NCBI GenBank assembly: GCA_946494335.1
Contig: CAMMBV010000002.1
Span: 62,001 to 126,000, forward strand
Origin: an uncultured Ruminococcus sp.
GTDB taxonomy: Bacteria; Bacillota; Clostridia; Lachnospirales; Lachnospiraceae
Length of the DNA stretch: 64,000 nt
Reading direction: 5' to 3'
This document shows positions 38,114 to 47,483 of the stretch, one piece after another. Every line of letters begins with the position of its first letter. The stretch's first letter is position 1. Both the position numbers and the translations under genes were made by a program. Under the pieces are notes generated by a model. The model was given only the letters and a program-made list of their open reading frames with translations, was not told where the DNA came from and searched no databases.

Positions 38114-39822
38114 TATATTTCCTCTCTTACCCTATCGTCTTTCATCCGGCCTTCCGGCTTCTTGTTCCGATGCATACACTGATCCGCCTCAAATTTCCAT
38201 TCGCCGATGGATTTCAGTGTTCCGTCTGGATTTCGAAGATAACTTTCGCCCCATGTGATTGTCAGCGGAATCCTGCTTTCCCGAATGCTTGTCCTTATCT
38301 CGCTGTCCAGTCTGCCGTACCAGTCTTCACACTTTCCAACCGGATTGAGCAGCACCGCACAGAATTCACTGTCTCCGAGGCGGTAGCAGTGACCCATGTC
38401 AGAAAACGTATCATATATACATTTTGCCGCCTTTATCAACATCTCGTCGCCGGCAGAATATCCCATGCTTTCATTGACTTGTTTCAAATGATTTACAGTC
38501 AGAAAAATCAATACAGCCTCTTTGTAGTCTGCCGCTTTCATCTGAAATCCCGCCATAAATTCTTCAAATGCTCTGCGGTTTTTTAATCCGGTAAGGCCAT
38601 CTTCTCTTGCCAGGCGCTGATAAATAATCATTTCTGTGCGGTAATGCATATTTTCGGTCGCTGTCCGCAAAAGTCCCACGAACAAAATGGCAATAAACAG
38701 GAAAATTCCGATTTCAAATACTGCTTCATAGAATGAAATTTCCAAAACCCAGTATAAAATCAGAGCCAAAAGTCCTGCTGCCCCCAGCATCACAAAGGAA
38801 AGCAATATTGTCTCCAGTTCTTTCGTGGGAGTCTTGCTATATTCCAGCAGCAGCGCCTGTCCGCTCCATAAAACGCCCAAAAACAGCAATATATGCGTCA
38901 TAACCAGCATATCGACAAACTCTGTATGGCATAGCAGATGCAGCGCGCTTTGTATGATCACATTCAGGCAAAATGCGTCCACCATTATGTCAAAACGTTT
39001 GTATTGCCCCATACCCGCCGTGTGCTTTAGAAAATATACCATCGGCAGCGGAAACAGCATAAATGCATAAAAGGAAATATAATTGACTGCCGGATCATAA
39101 TTGACAATGTAATTGAAAATCGAAGAATCCGTCAGGCACCATATTCCACAAATCAGCAGAAAAAACGAAACATCTGCAAAACGGCGATCATTCTGTCCAC
39201 AATACCGCATGTAAATGAAAGCAAAAATTGCCGCCAGACCAAGAATCCACATCAGGGCCACGATAATCAAATTCAGCATGTCACTCTGGATATAATGGCG
39301 AAACAGTCTTCCTTCTGTTCCGATCAGTACGCTGGAAAGAGAGTATTCCTCGCTGTCACTGTTGAAATACGTGATAGACACTGTCTCATTCTCCGGCGTG
39401 CCGGAAAGCTGTACATCGCAAAATACCTTTGACGCCATCTGATCGTTTCTTTTGAATTCTGTATCCTCATATTGGTAGACAACCTCATCCCCCACAGAAA
39501 TCCGAAGCTGATACTGGGCCCCCATGGTCGATATAAGCATCCCTGATTTTATTCTCTCATCCGGGGCATGATAGATGGTCAGTTCCCCGACCCCTTCCTC
39601 ATTCTTTCCCGAAAAGGACAAGGTACACGGAAGCGAGAGTTCCTTCTTCTGTCCATCCTCCAGATAATACCACCCCTCAGAAAAATCACTCAGACTACCG
39701 GACGGCTGCGTATCCCATCTGTGTTCATGAAATATGGGAACCATAATGATCATGATTAAGGCCATGGTCCATAAGATAATTTCGATTCTTTTATAATTTT
39801 CGTTTTTCCGTTGTGCTTCCAT
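38113..39822 (-). CDS. 7TMR-type membrane sensor with C-terminal GGDEF-like domain (degenerate)
   Basis: 569 aa; LAREDGLTGLKNRRAFEEF, YRLGDSEFCAVL in place of GGDEF. Confidence 0.85.
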   Translation of the reverse strand: MEAQRKNENYKRIEIILWTMALIMIIMVPIFHEHRWDTQPSGSLSDFSEGWYYLEDGQKKELSLPCTLSFSGKNEEGVGELTIYHAPDERIKSGMLISTMGAQYQLRISVGDEVVYQYEDTEFKRNDQMASKVFCDVQLSGTPENETVSITYFNSDSEEYSLSSVLIGTEGRLFRHYIQSDMLNLIIVALMWILGLAAIFAFIYMRYCGQNDRRFADVSFFLLICGIWCLTDSSIFNYIVNYDPAVNYISFYAFMLFPLPMVYFLKHTAGMGQYKRFDIMVDAFCLNVIIQSALHLLCHTEFVDMLVMTHILLFLGVLWSGQALLLEYSKTPTKELETILLSFVMLGAAGLLALILYWVLEISFYEAVFEIGIFLFIAILFVGLLRTATENMHYRTEMIIYQRLAREDGLTGLKNRRAFEEFMAGFQMKAADYKEAVLIFLTVNHLKQVNESMGYSAGDEMLIKAAKCIYDTFSDMGHCYRLGDSEFCAVLLNPVGKCEDWYGRLDSEIRTSIRESRIPLTITWGESYLRNPDGTLKSIGEWKFEADQCMHRNKKPEGRMKDDRVREEI

Positions 39823-39865
39823 CCGGCAATTCTCCTTAGATATTCAGAAATTCGTTAATTTTCTC

Positions 39866-40060
39866 CTATTTCACTGAAGCAAATACCGCCGCTTCTTTTA
39901 ACCAGCCCATCAGTTCTTCATCAATCTCATCCAGACTGGAAACAAGCACATGGTGCGTCCAACGGTTCGGGTAAGGCTCCGTTGCAATGTCGATCCGATT
40001 TTCGTAAAAGGGACTGGCCTCCATGCGCCCTTCAAAAAACAGAAGTGTATCTGCATTCAT
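39866..40060 (-). CDS. DUF5655-like protein with apparent internal deletion
   Basis: MNADTLLFFEGRMEASPFYE joined directly to NRIDIATEPYPNRWTHHVLVSSLDEIDEELMGWLKEAAVFASVK. Confidence 0.6.
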   Translation of the reverse strand: MNADTLLFFEGRMEASPFYENRIDIATEPYPNRWTHHVLVSSLDEIDEELMGWLKEAAVFASVK

Positions 40061-40476
40061 TATTTCCCCTCCTTCTTTCCACACCATGCCGTAATCTCGC
40101 CAATCAGATCAATGGGAAGAGGCTTATCATAGGGAAATTGAATGGTTCCTTTGCTGGTTTTATAACTTTGAAGCTGCTGTGCAAAGGCTTCTACTGCCTC
40201 CGGTCCGGGATACAGACTAAGGTGTTTTTTGAATGCCGCAAACTGGATCAGGTTTCTCTTTTTCCAGTAGGTAGGCATACTCCATGAAATCTTTTGCACA
40301 GCATCCGGCAGAGCACTGCTGATTGTTTCATTGATCTGAAAAAGATACGGCCGAACTTCTTCCGGCTGCCGTGCAATATATTCTGCAATACTTTGCGGAG
40401 CAGCACCGCAATAGTGGTCCTGATTTGTACGTTTAAATTTCCGCTTGCATTTTGGACACTCCCACATGATTCTCAC
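40060..40476 (-). CDS. DUF1801 / YdhG-like protein with N-terminal zinc ribbon
   Basis: 138 aa; MWECPKCKRKFKRTNQDHYC; PYLFQINETISSALPDAVQKISWSMPTYWKKRNLIQFAAFKKHLSLYPG. Confidence 0.85.
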   Translation of the reverse strand: MRIMWECPKCKRKFKRTNQDHYCGAAPQSIAEYIARQPEEVRPYLFQINETISSALPDAVQKISWSMPTYWKKRNLIQFAAFKKHLSLYPGPEAVEAFAQQLQSYKTSKGTIQFPYDKPLPIDLIGEITAWCGKKEGK

Positions 40477-40539
40477 TCCTGTTCATTTATCATCAGACAG
40501 CTTTTACCGTAACCTTGACGGTATCACCTGGCCGCTTTC

Positions 40540-40980
40540 CTATTTTTGCCTTTCAGGAACCGATTCAATCACTGTATCGAACCGATAAATTTTTTCATCA
40601 GTATTTGCGTCTGTTGCACAGGTTTGAACTTGACTGCGAAGTATTTTCTCTACAGCCTTGCCTTTGGCAAGTTCATCAATCAACTTATCCAGATACCGGA
40701 TTTCCTGCATCAGCGGTTCCTCAATCGTTTCTACACGCACGCCGCATACAACACCGGTAATCAGCCTTCGGTTCGGATTTAACTGTGGGGCATTGCGAAA
40801 AAAGTCGCCATATGTCGGGGAACTTTCCACAGCTTTTTCAATTTCCTCGGCAGTGTATCCCGTTAGCCACGTAATTACCTGTATTACTTCTTCTAATGTA
40901 CGGCCTTTTTTCTCCGCCTTGCCGACCAGAAGGGAATATATTTTGCTGAAGCTCATGTTATAGACCTTTTCGTTGTTCAT
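40540..40980 (-). CDS. DUF2200 family protein
   Basis: 146 aa; [35 protein letters not shown]...[28 protein letters not shown]. Confidence 0.87.
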   Translation of the reverse strand: MNNEKVYNMSFSKIYSLLVGKAEKKGRTLEEVIQVITWLTGYTAEEIEKAVESSPTYGDFFRNAPQLNPNRRLITGVVCGVRVETIEEPLMQEIRYLDKLIDELAKGKAVEKILRSQVQTCATDANTDEKIYRFDTVIESVPERQK

Positions 40981-41215
40981 TTTTCACCACTCCTCTCTTT
41001 CCGCTTTTCTCAAATCCCTGTAGCATTCGAGTAACTTCAAAAATTTATTATTAAAATACCACATATGAAAACCATCACATACTGCATAGGAAGTGGGATT
41101 TCTTTATGGTACCGATATCCAATATTTGCAAAACTATATTTCTATTATATGCTTTATTATAACTAAGCTCAATCTGTCAAATTCAATTTTACAAAAAAAA
41201 GGGAAAATATAACAA

Positions 41216-41749
41216 TCATTCAACTTCCCCCAGATACGCCAGCAAAGGAGCCAAATACTGCCGGTCTGTCCAATCACATTTCCTGCCAACTGCGCTCATC
41301 AATGCTTTTTGCCAAGGTTCATATTCCTCCGGATTTTGCTTTGCTACAACTTTCTGCAGCATCTTACACAACATTTTATCTCTAAGCGTCATACAGTCCT
41401 CGTTCCATGCCCCACGACAATAAAATAAAGGAACATCCTGCAGCGCATCTTTAAAATGCATTTCTCTGATCTGTTGGATTGCTCTATCATCATAAGGCGA
41501 TGCACCAACCGCAAACACCGCTATTCTCCTGCCTGACAGACTGTTGATATTTTTCTTCAAGAACTGCAAGCCCGCAATGCCGGAAGCATAAACACCTCCG
41601 CCCAAAACAATCGTATCAAAGCTTTGCAAATAAGTAATCTCTGCCTTTTTGGTTTCGACAATAACATAATTTTTTTCCTGCTTCAACCATTCCGCATACT
41701 TTTTGGTTGATCCGTATTTCGACTGGTATAATATGATGCCCTTACTCAT
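41216..41749 (-). CDS. Flavodoxin-domain protein
   Basis: 177 aa; MSKGIILYQSKYGSTKKYAEWLKQE, VLGGGVYASGI. Confidence 0.85.
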   Translation of the reverse strand: MSKGIILYQSKYGSTKKYAEWLKQEKNYVIVETKKAEITYLQSFDTIVLGGGVYASGIAGLQFLKKNINSLSGRRIAVFAVGASPYDDRAIQQIREMHFKDALQDVPLFYCRGAWNEDCMTLRDKMLCKMLQKVVAKQNPEEYEPWQKALMSAVGRKCDWTDRQYLAPLLAYLGEVE

Positions 41750-42224
41750 TTTCTCTTATCTCCTTAAGATTATCCTCGATCTGAATTATGGTCTGTATCG
41801 TTACCTGCAGCTGTTCCTCGGAAATACCCATAAACATCTTTTTTATAATATCAGATGTCATTTCTTCATTTTTTGAACAAAACTCTCTGCAGTATTCTGT
41901 AAGCTGTATACGCTGCTTTCTTTTATCCTTTTTATCTGCTGAAATGTTGATAAAACCTTTCTTTTCCAATTTCAACAGAATCTGTTTTACATTCTGGTGC
42001 GAACTTCCCATGATCTCAGCAAGATCTTTTACTGTAGGACGCTCTTTGCACATATTAATGCATATGATTGCAAAAAACTGTTTCCAGCTGATTTCCTTCA
42101 TAGTCCTGTCGGCTACAGCCTGAAACCGGTTTTCAAAAGCGCTTAATAATCCTAAAAGAAAATAAGAGGATTCAATGCCAGTGAAATCCACCTTACCGCT
42201 GCTAATAACTTCGTTGATATTCAT
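41742..42224 (-). CDS. MarR-family transcriptional regulator
   Basis: 160 aa; PTVKDLAEIMGSSHQNVKQILLKLEKKGFINISADKKDKRKQRIQLTEY. Confidence 0.88.
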   Translation of the reverse strand: MNINEVISSGKVDFTGIESSYFLLGLLSAFENRFQAVADRTMKEISWKQFFAIICINMCKERPTVKDLAEIMGSSHQNVKQILLKLEKKGFINISADKKDKRKQRIQLTEYCREFCSKNEEMTSDIIKKMFMGISEEQLQVTIQTIIQIEDNLKEIRENE

Positions 42225-42261
42225 GTCCCCTCCATTAGATAATATATTACTCTTAATAAAG

Positions 42262-42273
42262 GTAACATATTAC
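42262..42273. promoter_or_regulatory. Palindromic candidate operator upstream of MarR gene
   Basis: GTAACATATTAC with a related half motif upstream (ATATATTACTC). Confidence 0.4.
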
Positions 42274-42293
42274 TTATATTTCATCAACAGGAA

Positions 42294-42430
42294 ATGCAAG
42301 AAATTCCATCCAGACAGAAAAAGCAAACCTGGAGCTGATCTGGGATCCCGTACCTGCACAAATTGATTTCGGAGAAGCAGACTTTTATGAGGCAGGAAAA
42401 CTTTGCCGCAAAAAATATCTGACTATGTAG
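42294..42430 (+). mobile_element. IS21-family IstA transposase fragment
   Basis: ANLELIWDPVPAQIDFGEADFYEAGKLCRKKYLTM* matches IstA 'WxPGxAQVDFGEADF...RKKYLxVSFP' catalytic-core region. Confidence 0.65.
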
Positions 42431-42433
42431 TTT

Positions 42434-42557
42434 CCTCACAGCAATGATGGATCTTCTGGACGCCGGATTGAAAGAAACCAAAGCCGGACATGGCAGGCCG
42501 GCCTCTGATGTCTTTGCTGATTTAGAAGAAAGATTCGGGTTCCCATCTGATGTATAA
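42434..42557 (+). pseudogene. Antitoxin C-terminal fragment (type II TA-like) followed by short MYKVIIKH toxin-like start
   Basis: AMMDLLDAGLKETKAGHGRPASDVFADLEERFGFPSDV* with overlapping ATG: MYKVIIKHPLSSKGMA*. Confidence 0.4.
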
Positions 42558-42615
42558 AGTAATCATTAAACATCCTTTATCCTCGAAGGGAATGGCATGA
42601 TCTCATATAACCCAG

Positions 42616-42642
42616 CAGACGGACTGTCCAAAGCAGTCCGTC
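42616..42642. terminator. Rho-independent terminator
   Basis: AGACGGACTG tccaaag CAGTCCGTCT ATTTT. Confidence 0.75.
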
Positions 42643-42777
42643 TATTTTGTAAAAGAAAAACACCTGCCGGGCCAGACCTCTTCCAGCGCGAAAGACTTGG
42701 CAACTGTTATTTCATTAAATCTGTTTTTATGGTATACTTTGAGGAGCATAAAATAAGCCGAGAGGATAATAATAAAA

Positions 42778-44993
42778 TGAACAATTACGAATGTCTGAAT
42801 CCGCAGCAGCAGGAAGCTGTCTTTTGTACGGAGGGTCCCCTTTTAATTCTGGCGGGCGCGGGCTCGGGAAAAACCAGAGTTCTGACCCACAGAATCGCTT
42901 ATCTGATTGAAGAAAAAGGGGTAAAGCCCTGGAATATTATGGCCATTACTTTTACCAATAAAGCGGCCGGAGAGATGAAGGAGCGTGTGGGGAAAACCGT
43001 ATCCTTCGGTGCGGACAGCGTCTGGGTCAGTACCTTTCACTCCAGCTGTGTCAGAATCCTGAGGCGCCATATAGACAGAATCGGATACGGCACCAATTTT
43101 ACCATATATGATACGGATGATTCCAAAGCGGTGGTAAAGGAAATCTGCAAAGCGCTGAATATTGACAGCAAGCTTTATAAAGAAAGGATGCTGCTGTCTG
43201 CGATTTCTTCTGCAAAAAATAAAAATGTGACGGCGGAAGAATACCTGGAAAATACGGAGGATTCCTGGAACGGAAAAACTATCGCCAGAGTTTACAAAGA
43301 ATATCAGAGCCGTCTGTATAAAAATAATGCCCTGGATTTTGATGATCTGCTGATGAAGACGGTGGAGCTGTTTGAGAAATGCCCCCAGGTGCTGGAATAT
43401 TATCAGGAGCGTTTTCGTTATCTCATGGTGGACGAGTACCAGGACACCAACATGGTACAGTTTAAGTTCATCCGCCTGCTGGCACAGAAATACCGGAATC
43501 TCTGTGTTGTGGGCGACGACGATCAGTCCATATATAAATTCAGGGGAGCCGATATCAAAAATATCCTGGGATTTGAACAGGAGTTTCCCGATGCCCGCGT
43601 TATTCGTCTGGAGCAGAATTACCGCTCCACCCAGAATATCCTGGATGCTGCCAATGAGGTGATAAAAAATAATACTCAGCGGAAAGAAAAAACACTGTGG
43701 ACGGGCAACGAGAATGGAAAACAGGTGGCATTCCGCCAGTTTATGAATGCATTCGAGGAAGCGGAATACATAGCGGGCGAAATTCAAAAGAAAAAAAGAG
43801 AAGAAGGCGCCGGTTATAAGGAGTTTGCAGTTTTATACCGCACAAACGCTCAGTCCCGTCTGTTTGAAGAAAAATTTCTGATGGCTAATATTCCTTACCG
43901 TCTGGTGGGCGGCGTCAATTTCTATGCCAGAAAGGAAATCAAAGACCTGCTGTCCTACATGAAAACCGTGGACAATGCCAGAGATGATCTGGCGGTAAGA
44001 CGGATTATCAATGTTCCCAAACGGGGAATCGGAGCGGCAACGCTGACGAAGGTGGCGGTGTACGCCCAGGAGCATGATACAGGCTTTTACGATGCCCTGA
44101 AAGAAGACGGGCTGGCCGCCGTCGTGGGCCGAAGCTACAGCAAAATCCGCCCCTTTGTGGATATGATTCAGCGGATACGCTCTCAGACGGAATATCTTTC
44201 TGTGACGGAAGTTCTGAATCAGATTATCGAAGAGACCGGATACGTCAGGGAACTGGAACTGGAGGACACGGAAGAGGCAAGAGGCAGAATCGAAAATATC
44301 GATGAACTGATCACAAAAGCGGTTACTTACGATGAAGAGCATGAGAAAGGTACCCTGAGCGAATTTCTGGAAGAAATTGCACTGGTAAGCGATATAGATT
44401 CCGTGGACGATTCGGAAGACAGAGTGCTTCTGATGACGCTGCACAGCGCCAAGGGGCTGGAGTTTCCCCATGTGTATATGAGCGGAATGGAAGACGGAAT
44501 TTTCCCCAGTTATCTGTCCATTGTGTCAGACGATCCCATGGCTGTGGAAGAAGAGCGGCGTCTGTGCTACGTGGGCATCACAAGAGCCATGAAAGAGCTG
44601 ACCCTGACCTGTGCCCAGCAGCGGATGATACGGGGGGAGACGCAGTACAACCGGGTTTCCAGATTTATCCGGGAGATTCCCCGTGAGATGGTGGATATGG
44701 GACGGGAGATACAGGAAAAGAAACCCAAAGTGGATCAGATAGCGGTTTCCAATGTCTACCGTCAGATGAAGGAAGCTTTTCACGCCCAGGTGTTTCAGCC
44801 TAAGCAATTTAAGGTTACAAAGGCGGACAAGCTGGATTATGAAGTGGGCGATACGGTGCGTCATGTGAAATTCGGAACCGGCGTGGTGGAAAATATTGTG
44901 GAAGGCGGAAAAGATTATGAAGTGACGGTCAATTTTGAGCGGGCAGGTGTGAAAAAGATGTTTGCGGCCTTCGCCAAATTAAAAAAAATCTGA
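42778..44993 (+). CDS. pcrA: ATP-dependent DNA helicase PcrA/UvrD
   Basis: MNNYECLNPQQQEAVFCTEGPLLILAGAGSGKTRVLTHRIAYLIEEKGV, VDEYQDTN, DDQSIYKFRGAD, LMTLHSAKGLEFPHVYMSGMEDGIFP; start at 42778 preferred over 42597. Confidence 0.96.
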
Positions 44994-45077
44994 GGATGCC
45001 TAAATTCAGATTTTTGTGGTAAAATAATACAGATAGTGTTATAATATTCCTAACTAATAGAGAGGACGGTGTCTACC

Positions 45078-45308
45078 ATGAATAAAATTGATGAACTGAT
45101 GGCAATGTTACAGAAAAATGAAAAAGAAGAAAAAAGTAAAAATACACTGTTATGGGTTTTGGCAATTATCGGTGCGGTTGCTGCGGTAGCAGGAATTGCA
45201 TATGCGGTATATCGTTTCTTTACGCCGGATTATCTGGAAGATTTTGAAGACGATTTTGATGATGATTTTGATGATTATTTTGAAGATGAAGAGACAGAGG
45301 ATGAATAA
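45078..45308 (+). CDS. Small single-pass membrane protein with highly acidic tail
   Basis: MNKIDELMAMLQKNEKEEKSKNTLLWVLAIIGAVAAVAGIAYAVYRFFTPDYLEDFEDDFDDDFDDYFEDEETEDE. Confidence 0.8.
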   Translation: MNKIDELMAMLQKNEKEEKSKNTLLWVLAIIGAVAAVAGIAYAVYRFFTPDYLEDFEDDFDDDFDDYFEDEETEDE

Positions 45309-45326
45309 ACAAAAAAGTTTATTCCG

Positions 45327-45357
45327 GTCCCGGCGTGCATGACGTCGGGACTTTTTT
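45327..45357 (+). terminator. Rho-independent terminator
   Basis: GTCCCGGCG tgcatga CGTCGGGAC TTTTTT. Confidence 0.75.
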
Positions 45358-45389
45358 CGGTATAAATGTTGACAGAAAGGACAGTTGAT

Positions 45390-45926
45390 ATGATGAAAAT
45401 AATGCAGGGCAGACCCCAGGATACGCAAGGGCGTCTGCCAAAAGAGGTACGGACATATGAGCTTTTGGATTCCCTGAATATACCGTATGAAAGAGTAGAC
45501 CATGAAGCTCACAACACAATTGAGGCCTGCGCCCAGGTGGATCAGCTTCTTCAGATAGAAATCTGCAAAAATCTGTTTCTGTGCAACCGTCAGGAAACAG
45601 TCTTTTACCTTTTGATGCTTCCGGGACAGAAGGTATTCAAAACAAAAGATCTTTCAAAGCAGCTGGGAGTGTCCCGTCTGTCCTTTGGCAAACCGGAGTA
45701 TATGGAAAAATTTCTGGATATCACTCCCGGATCCGTCAGTGTAATGGGTCTGATGAACGATACGGAGCACCGGGTACAGCTGTTGATAGATGAGGAGGTA
45801 ATAAAGGAAGAATATGTGGCGTGCCATCCCTGTATCAACACAGTCAGCATCAAGCTGAAAACAGCAGACCTGTTGGAAAAATTTCTGCCAAAAGTAGATC
45901 ATGAGCCAATTGTAGTAAGATTATAA
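45390..45926 (+). CDS. Prolyl-tRNA deacylase / YbaK-ProX-like protein
   Basis: YELLDSLNIPYERVDHEAHNTIEACAQVDQLLQIEICKNLFLCNRQ...LSFGKPEYMEKFLDITPGSVSVMGLMND. Confidence 0.9.
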   Translation: MMKIMQGRPQDTQGRLPKEVRTYELLDSLNIPYERVDHEAHNTIEACAQVDQLLQIEICKNLFLCNRQETVFYLLMLPGQKVFKTKDLSKQLGVSRLSFGKPEYMEKFLDITPGSVSVMGLMNDTEHRVQLLIDEEVIKEEYVACHPCINTVSIKLKTADLLEKFLPKVDHEPIVVRL

Positions 45927-45940
45927 AAAGCGAGGTTTTT

Positions 45941-47329
45941 ATGAAAAAAGGGGACATTTGTCAGGGCGTTATCGAAAGCGTGGACTTTCCCAACAAGGGG
46001 AAGGTAAAACTGGGAGAAACTGTTGTAACATTGAAAAATGGTATCCCGGGACAAAACATAGAATTTGTGATTAATAAGAGACGGGGAGGCCGCCTGGAGG
46101 GGCGGCTTTTAAAGGTTTTGGAAAAATCGCCCCTGGAAACCAGAGATCCGGTGTGCAGTATCTTTCCAGAATGCGGCGGATGCATGTATCAGACTATGAG
46201 CTATGAAGAACAGCTTAAGATGAAAGAGAAGCAAGTCCGGGATTTATTAGATCAGGCAGTAGAAACAGATTATGTTTTCGAGCCGATCAAAAGAAGCCCT
46301 CTGGAATTTTGCTACCGAAATAAAATGGAGTTTTCCTTCGGCGATGCCTGCAAGGATGGGCCGCTCACCCTGGGACTGCATAAGAAAGGCAGTACATACG
46401 ATGTGCTGACGGCTTTTGACTGTAAGCTGGTTCACAAAGATTTGACTGCAATTCTTCAGTGCGTTCTGACATTCTTTCAGGAAAGAAATATCGGCTATTA
46501 CAAAAAAATGCAGCATACCGGCTATCTGCGTCATCTGCTTTTGCGAAGAGCCGATACCACAGGAGAGATACTGGTAAATCTGGTAACTACCGCTCAGGAA
46601 GAACATGATCTTAAGCCCCTTGTGGAGAAACTGCTGTCCCTGCAGCTGGAAGGTAAAATCGTAGGAATTCTGCACATTCTAAATGATTCCCTCTCCGATG
46701 TGGTGCAAAGCGACGAGACCAGGATTTTATATGGACAGGATTATTTTTATGAAGAAATCCTGGGGCTTAAGTTCAAGATCACTCCCTTTTCTTTCTTTCA
46801 GCCCAATTCCCGCGCGGCTGCCGTGTTGTACAGCACGGTACGGGAATATATCGGAGATATCAAGAACAAGACGGTGTTTGATCTTTACAGCGGAACCGGC
46901 ACCATTTCCCAGATTGCAGCCGCCGTGGCCAAAAAAGTGGTCGGTGTGGAAATCGTGGAAGAAGCGGTGAGGGCAGCAAAAGAAAATGCCAGGAGGAACG
47001 GCATTGACAACTGCGAGTTTATTGCCGGTGATGTGCTGAAAGTCCTGGATGAGATCGCGGAGAAACCGGATCTGATCATACTGGACCCTCCAAGAGACGG
47101 AATCCATCCCAAGGCGCTGCCAAAAATTCTGGATTACGGCGTGGAGCGAATCGTGTATATCTCCTGTAAACCTACCAGTCTGGCCCGGGATCTGAGTGTA
47201 TTTCAGGAACGGGGCTATCAGGTGGAGCGATGCGTCTGTGTAGATCAGTTTGTTCATACGGTGCATGTTGAGACGGTAGTACTTCTGTCCCACAAATCAC
47301 CGGATAGCCATATTTTTGAGGTAATTTGA
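45941..47329 (+). CDS. rlmD: 23S rRNA (uracil-5-)-methyltransferase, RumA/RlmD family
   Basis: 462 aa; TRAM N-terminus, CSIFPECGGCMYQTMSYEEQLKMK, FDLYSGTGTISQ, ILDPPRDGIHPKAL, YISCKPTSLARDL. Confidence 0.95.
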   Translation: MKKGDICQGVIESVDFPNKGKVKLGETVVTLKNGIPGQNIEFVINKRRGGRLEGRLLKVLEKSPLETRDPVCSIFPECGGCMYQTMSYEEQLKMKEKQVRDLLDQAVETDYVFEPIKRSPLEFCYRNKMEFSFGDACKDGPLTLGLHKKGSTYDVLTAFDCKLVHKDLTAILQCVLTFFQERNIGYYKKMQHTGYLRHLLLRRADTTGEILVNLVTTAQEEHDLKPLVEKLLSLQLEGKIVGILHILNDSLSDVVQSDETRILYGQDYFYEEILGLKFKITPFSFFQPNSRAAAVLYSTVREYIGDIKNKTVFDLYSGTGTISQIAAAVAKKVVGVEIVEEAVRAAKENARRNGIDNCEFIAGDVLKVLDEIAEKPDLIILDPPRDGIHPKALPKILDYGVERIVYISCKPTSLARDLSVFQERGYQVERCVCVDQFVHTVHVETVVLLSHKSPDSHIFEVI

Positions 47330-47421
47330 TGGGAGAAAGTACATATCAGATTGCGGAGAAAATCAGTAAACTTTATCAAGAAGCGTATCGAGAGATGTGG
47401 GAAGATGAACGTAAGAAGTAA
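47329..47421 (+). CDS. Tiny ORF overlapping rlmD stop (TGATG)
   Basis: MGESTYQIAEKISKLYQEAYREMWEDERKK*; start overlaps rlmD stop. Confidence 0.3.
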   Translation: MGESTYQIAEKISKLYQEAYREMWEDERKK

Positions 47422-47483
47422 AAAACTTTAAGTAAGATGTTGGTAATAAGCAGAAAATATTGGACATGGTTGTAGGAGGTACA

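Noticed and set aside
42597-42777. N-terminal extension of the pcrA ORF
   Set aside because: The extension contains a terminator hairpin (42616-42642) and a promoter-like tatact; the helicase homology starts at MNNYECLNPQQQEAV (42778).
42843-43787. 314-aa minus-strand ORF
   Set aside because: Antisense to pcrA, which has clear helicase motifs.
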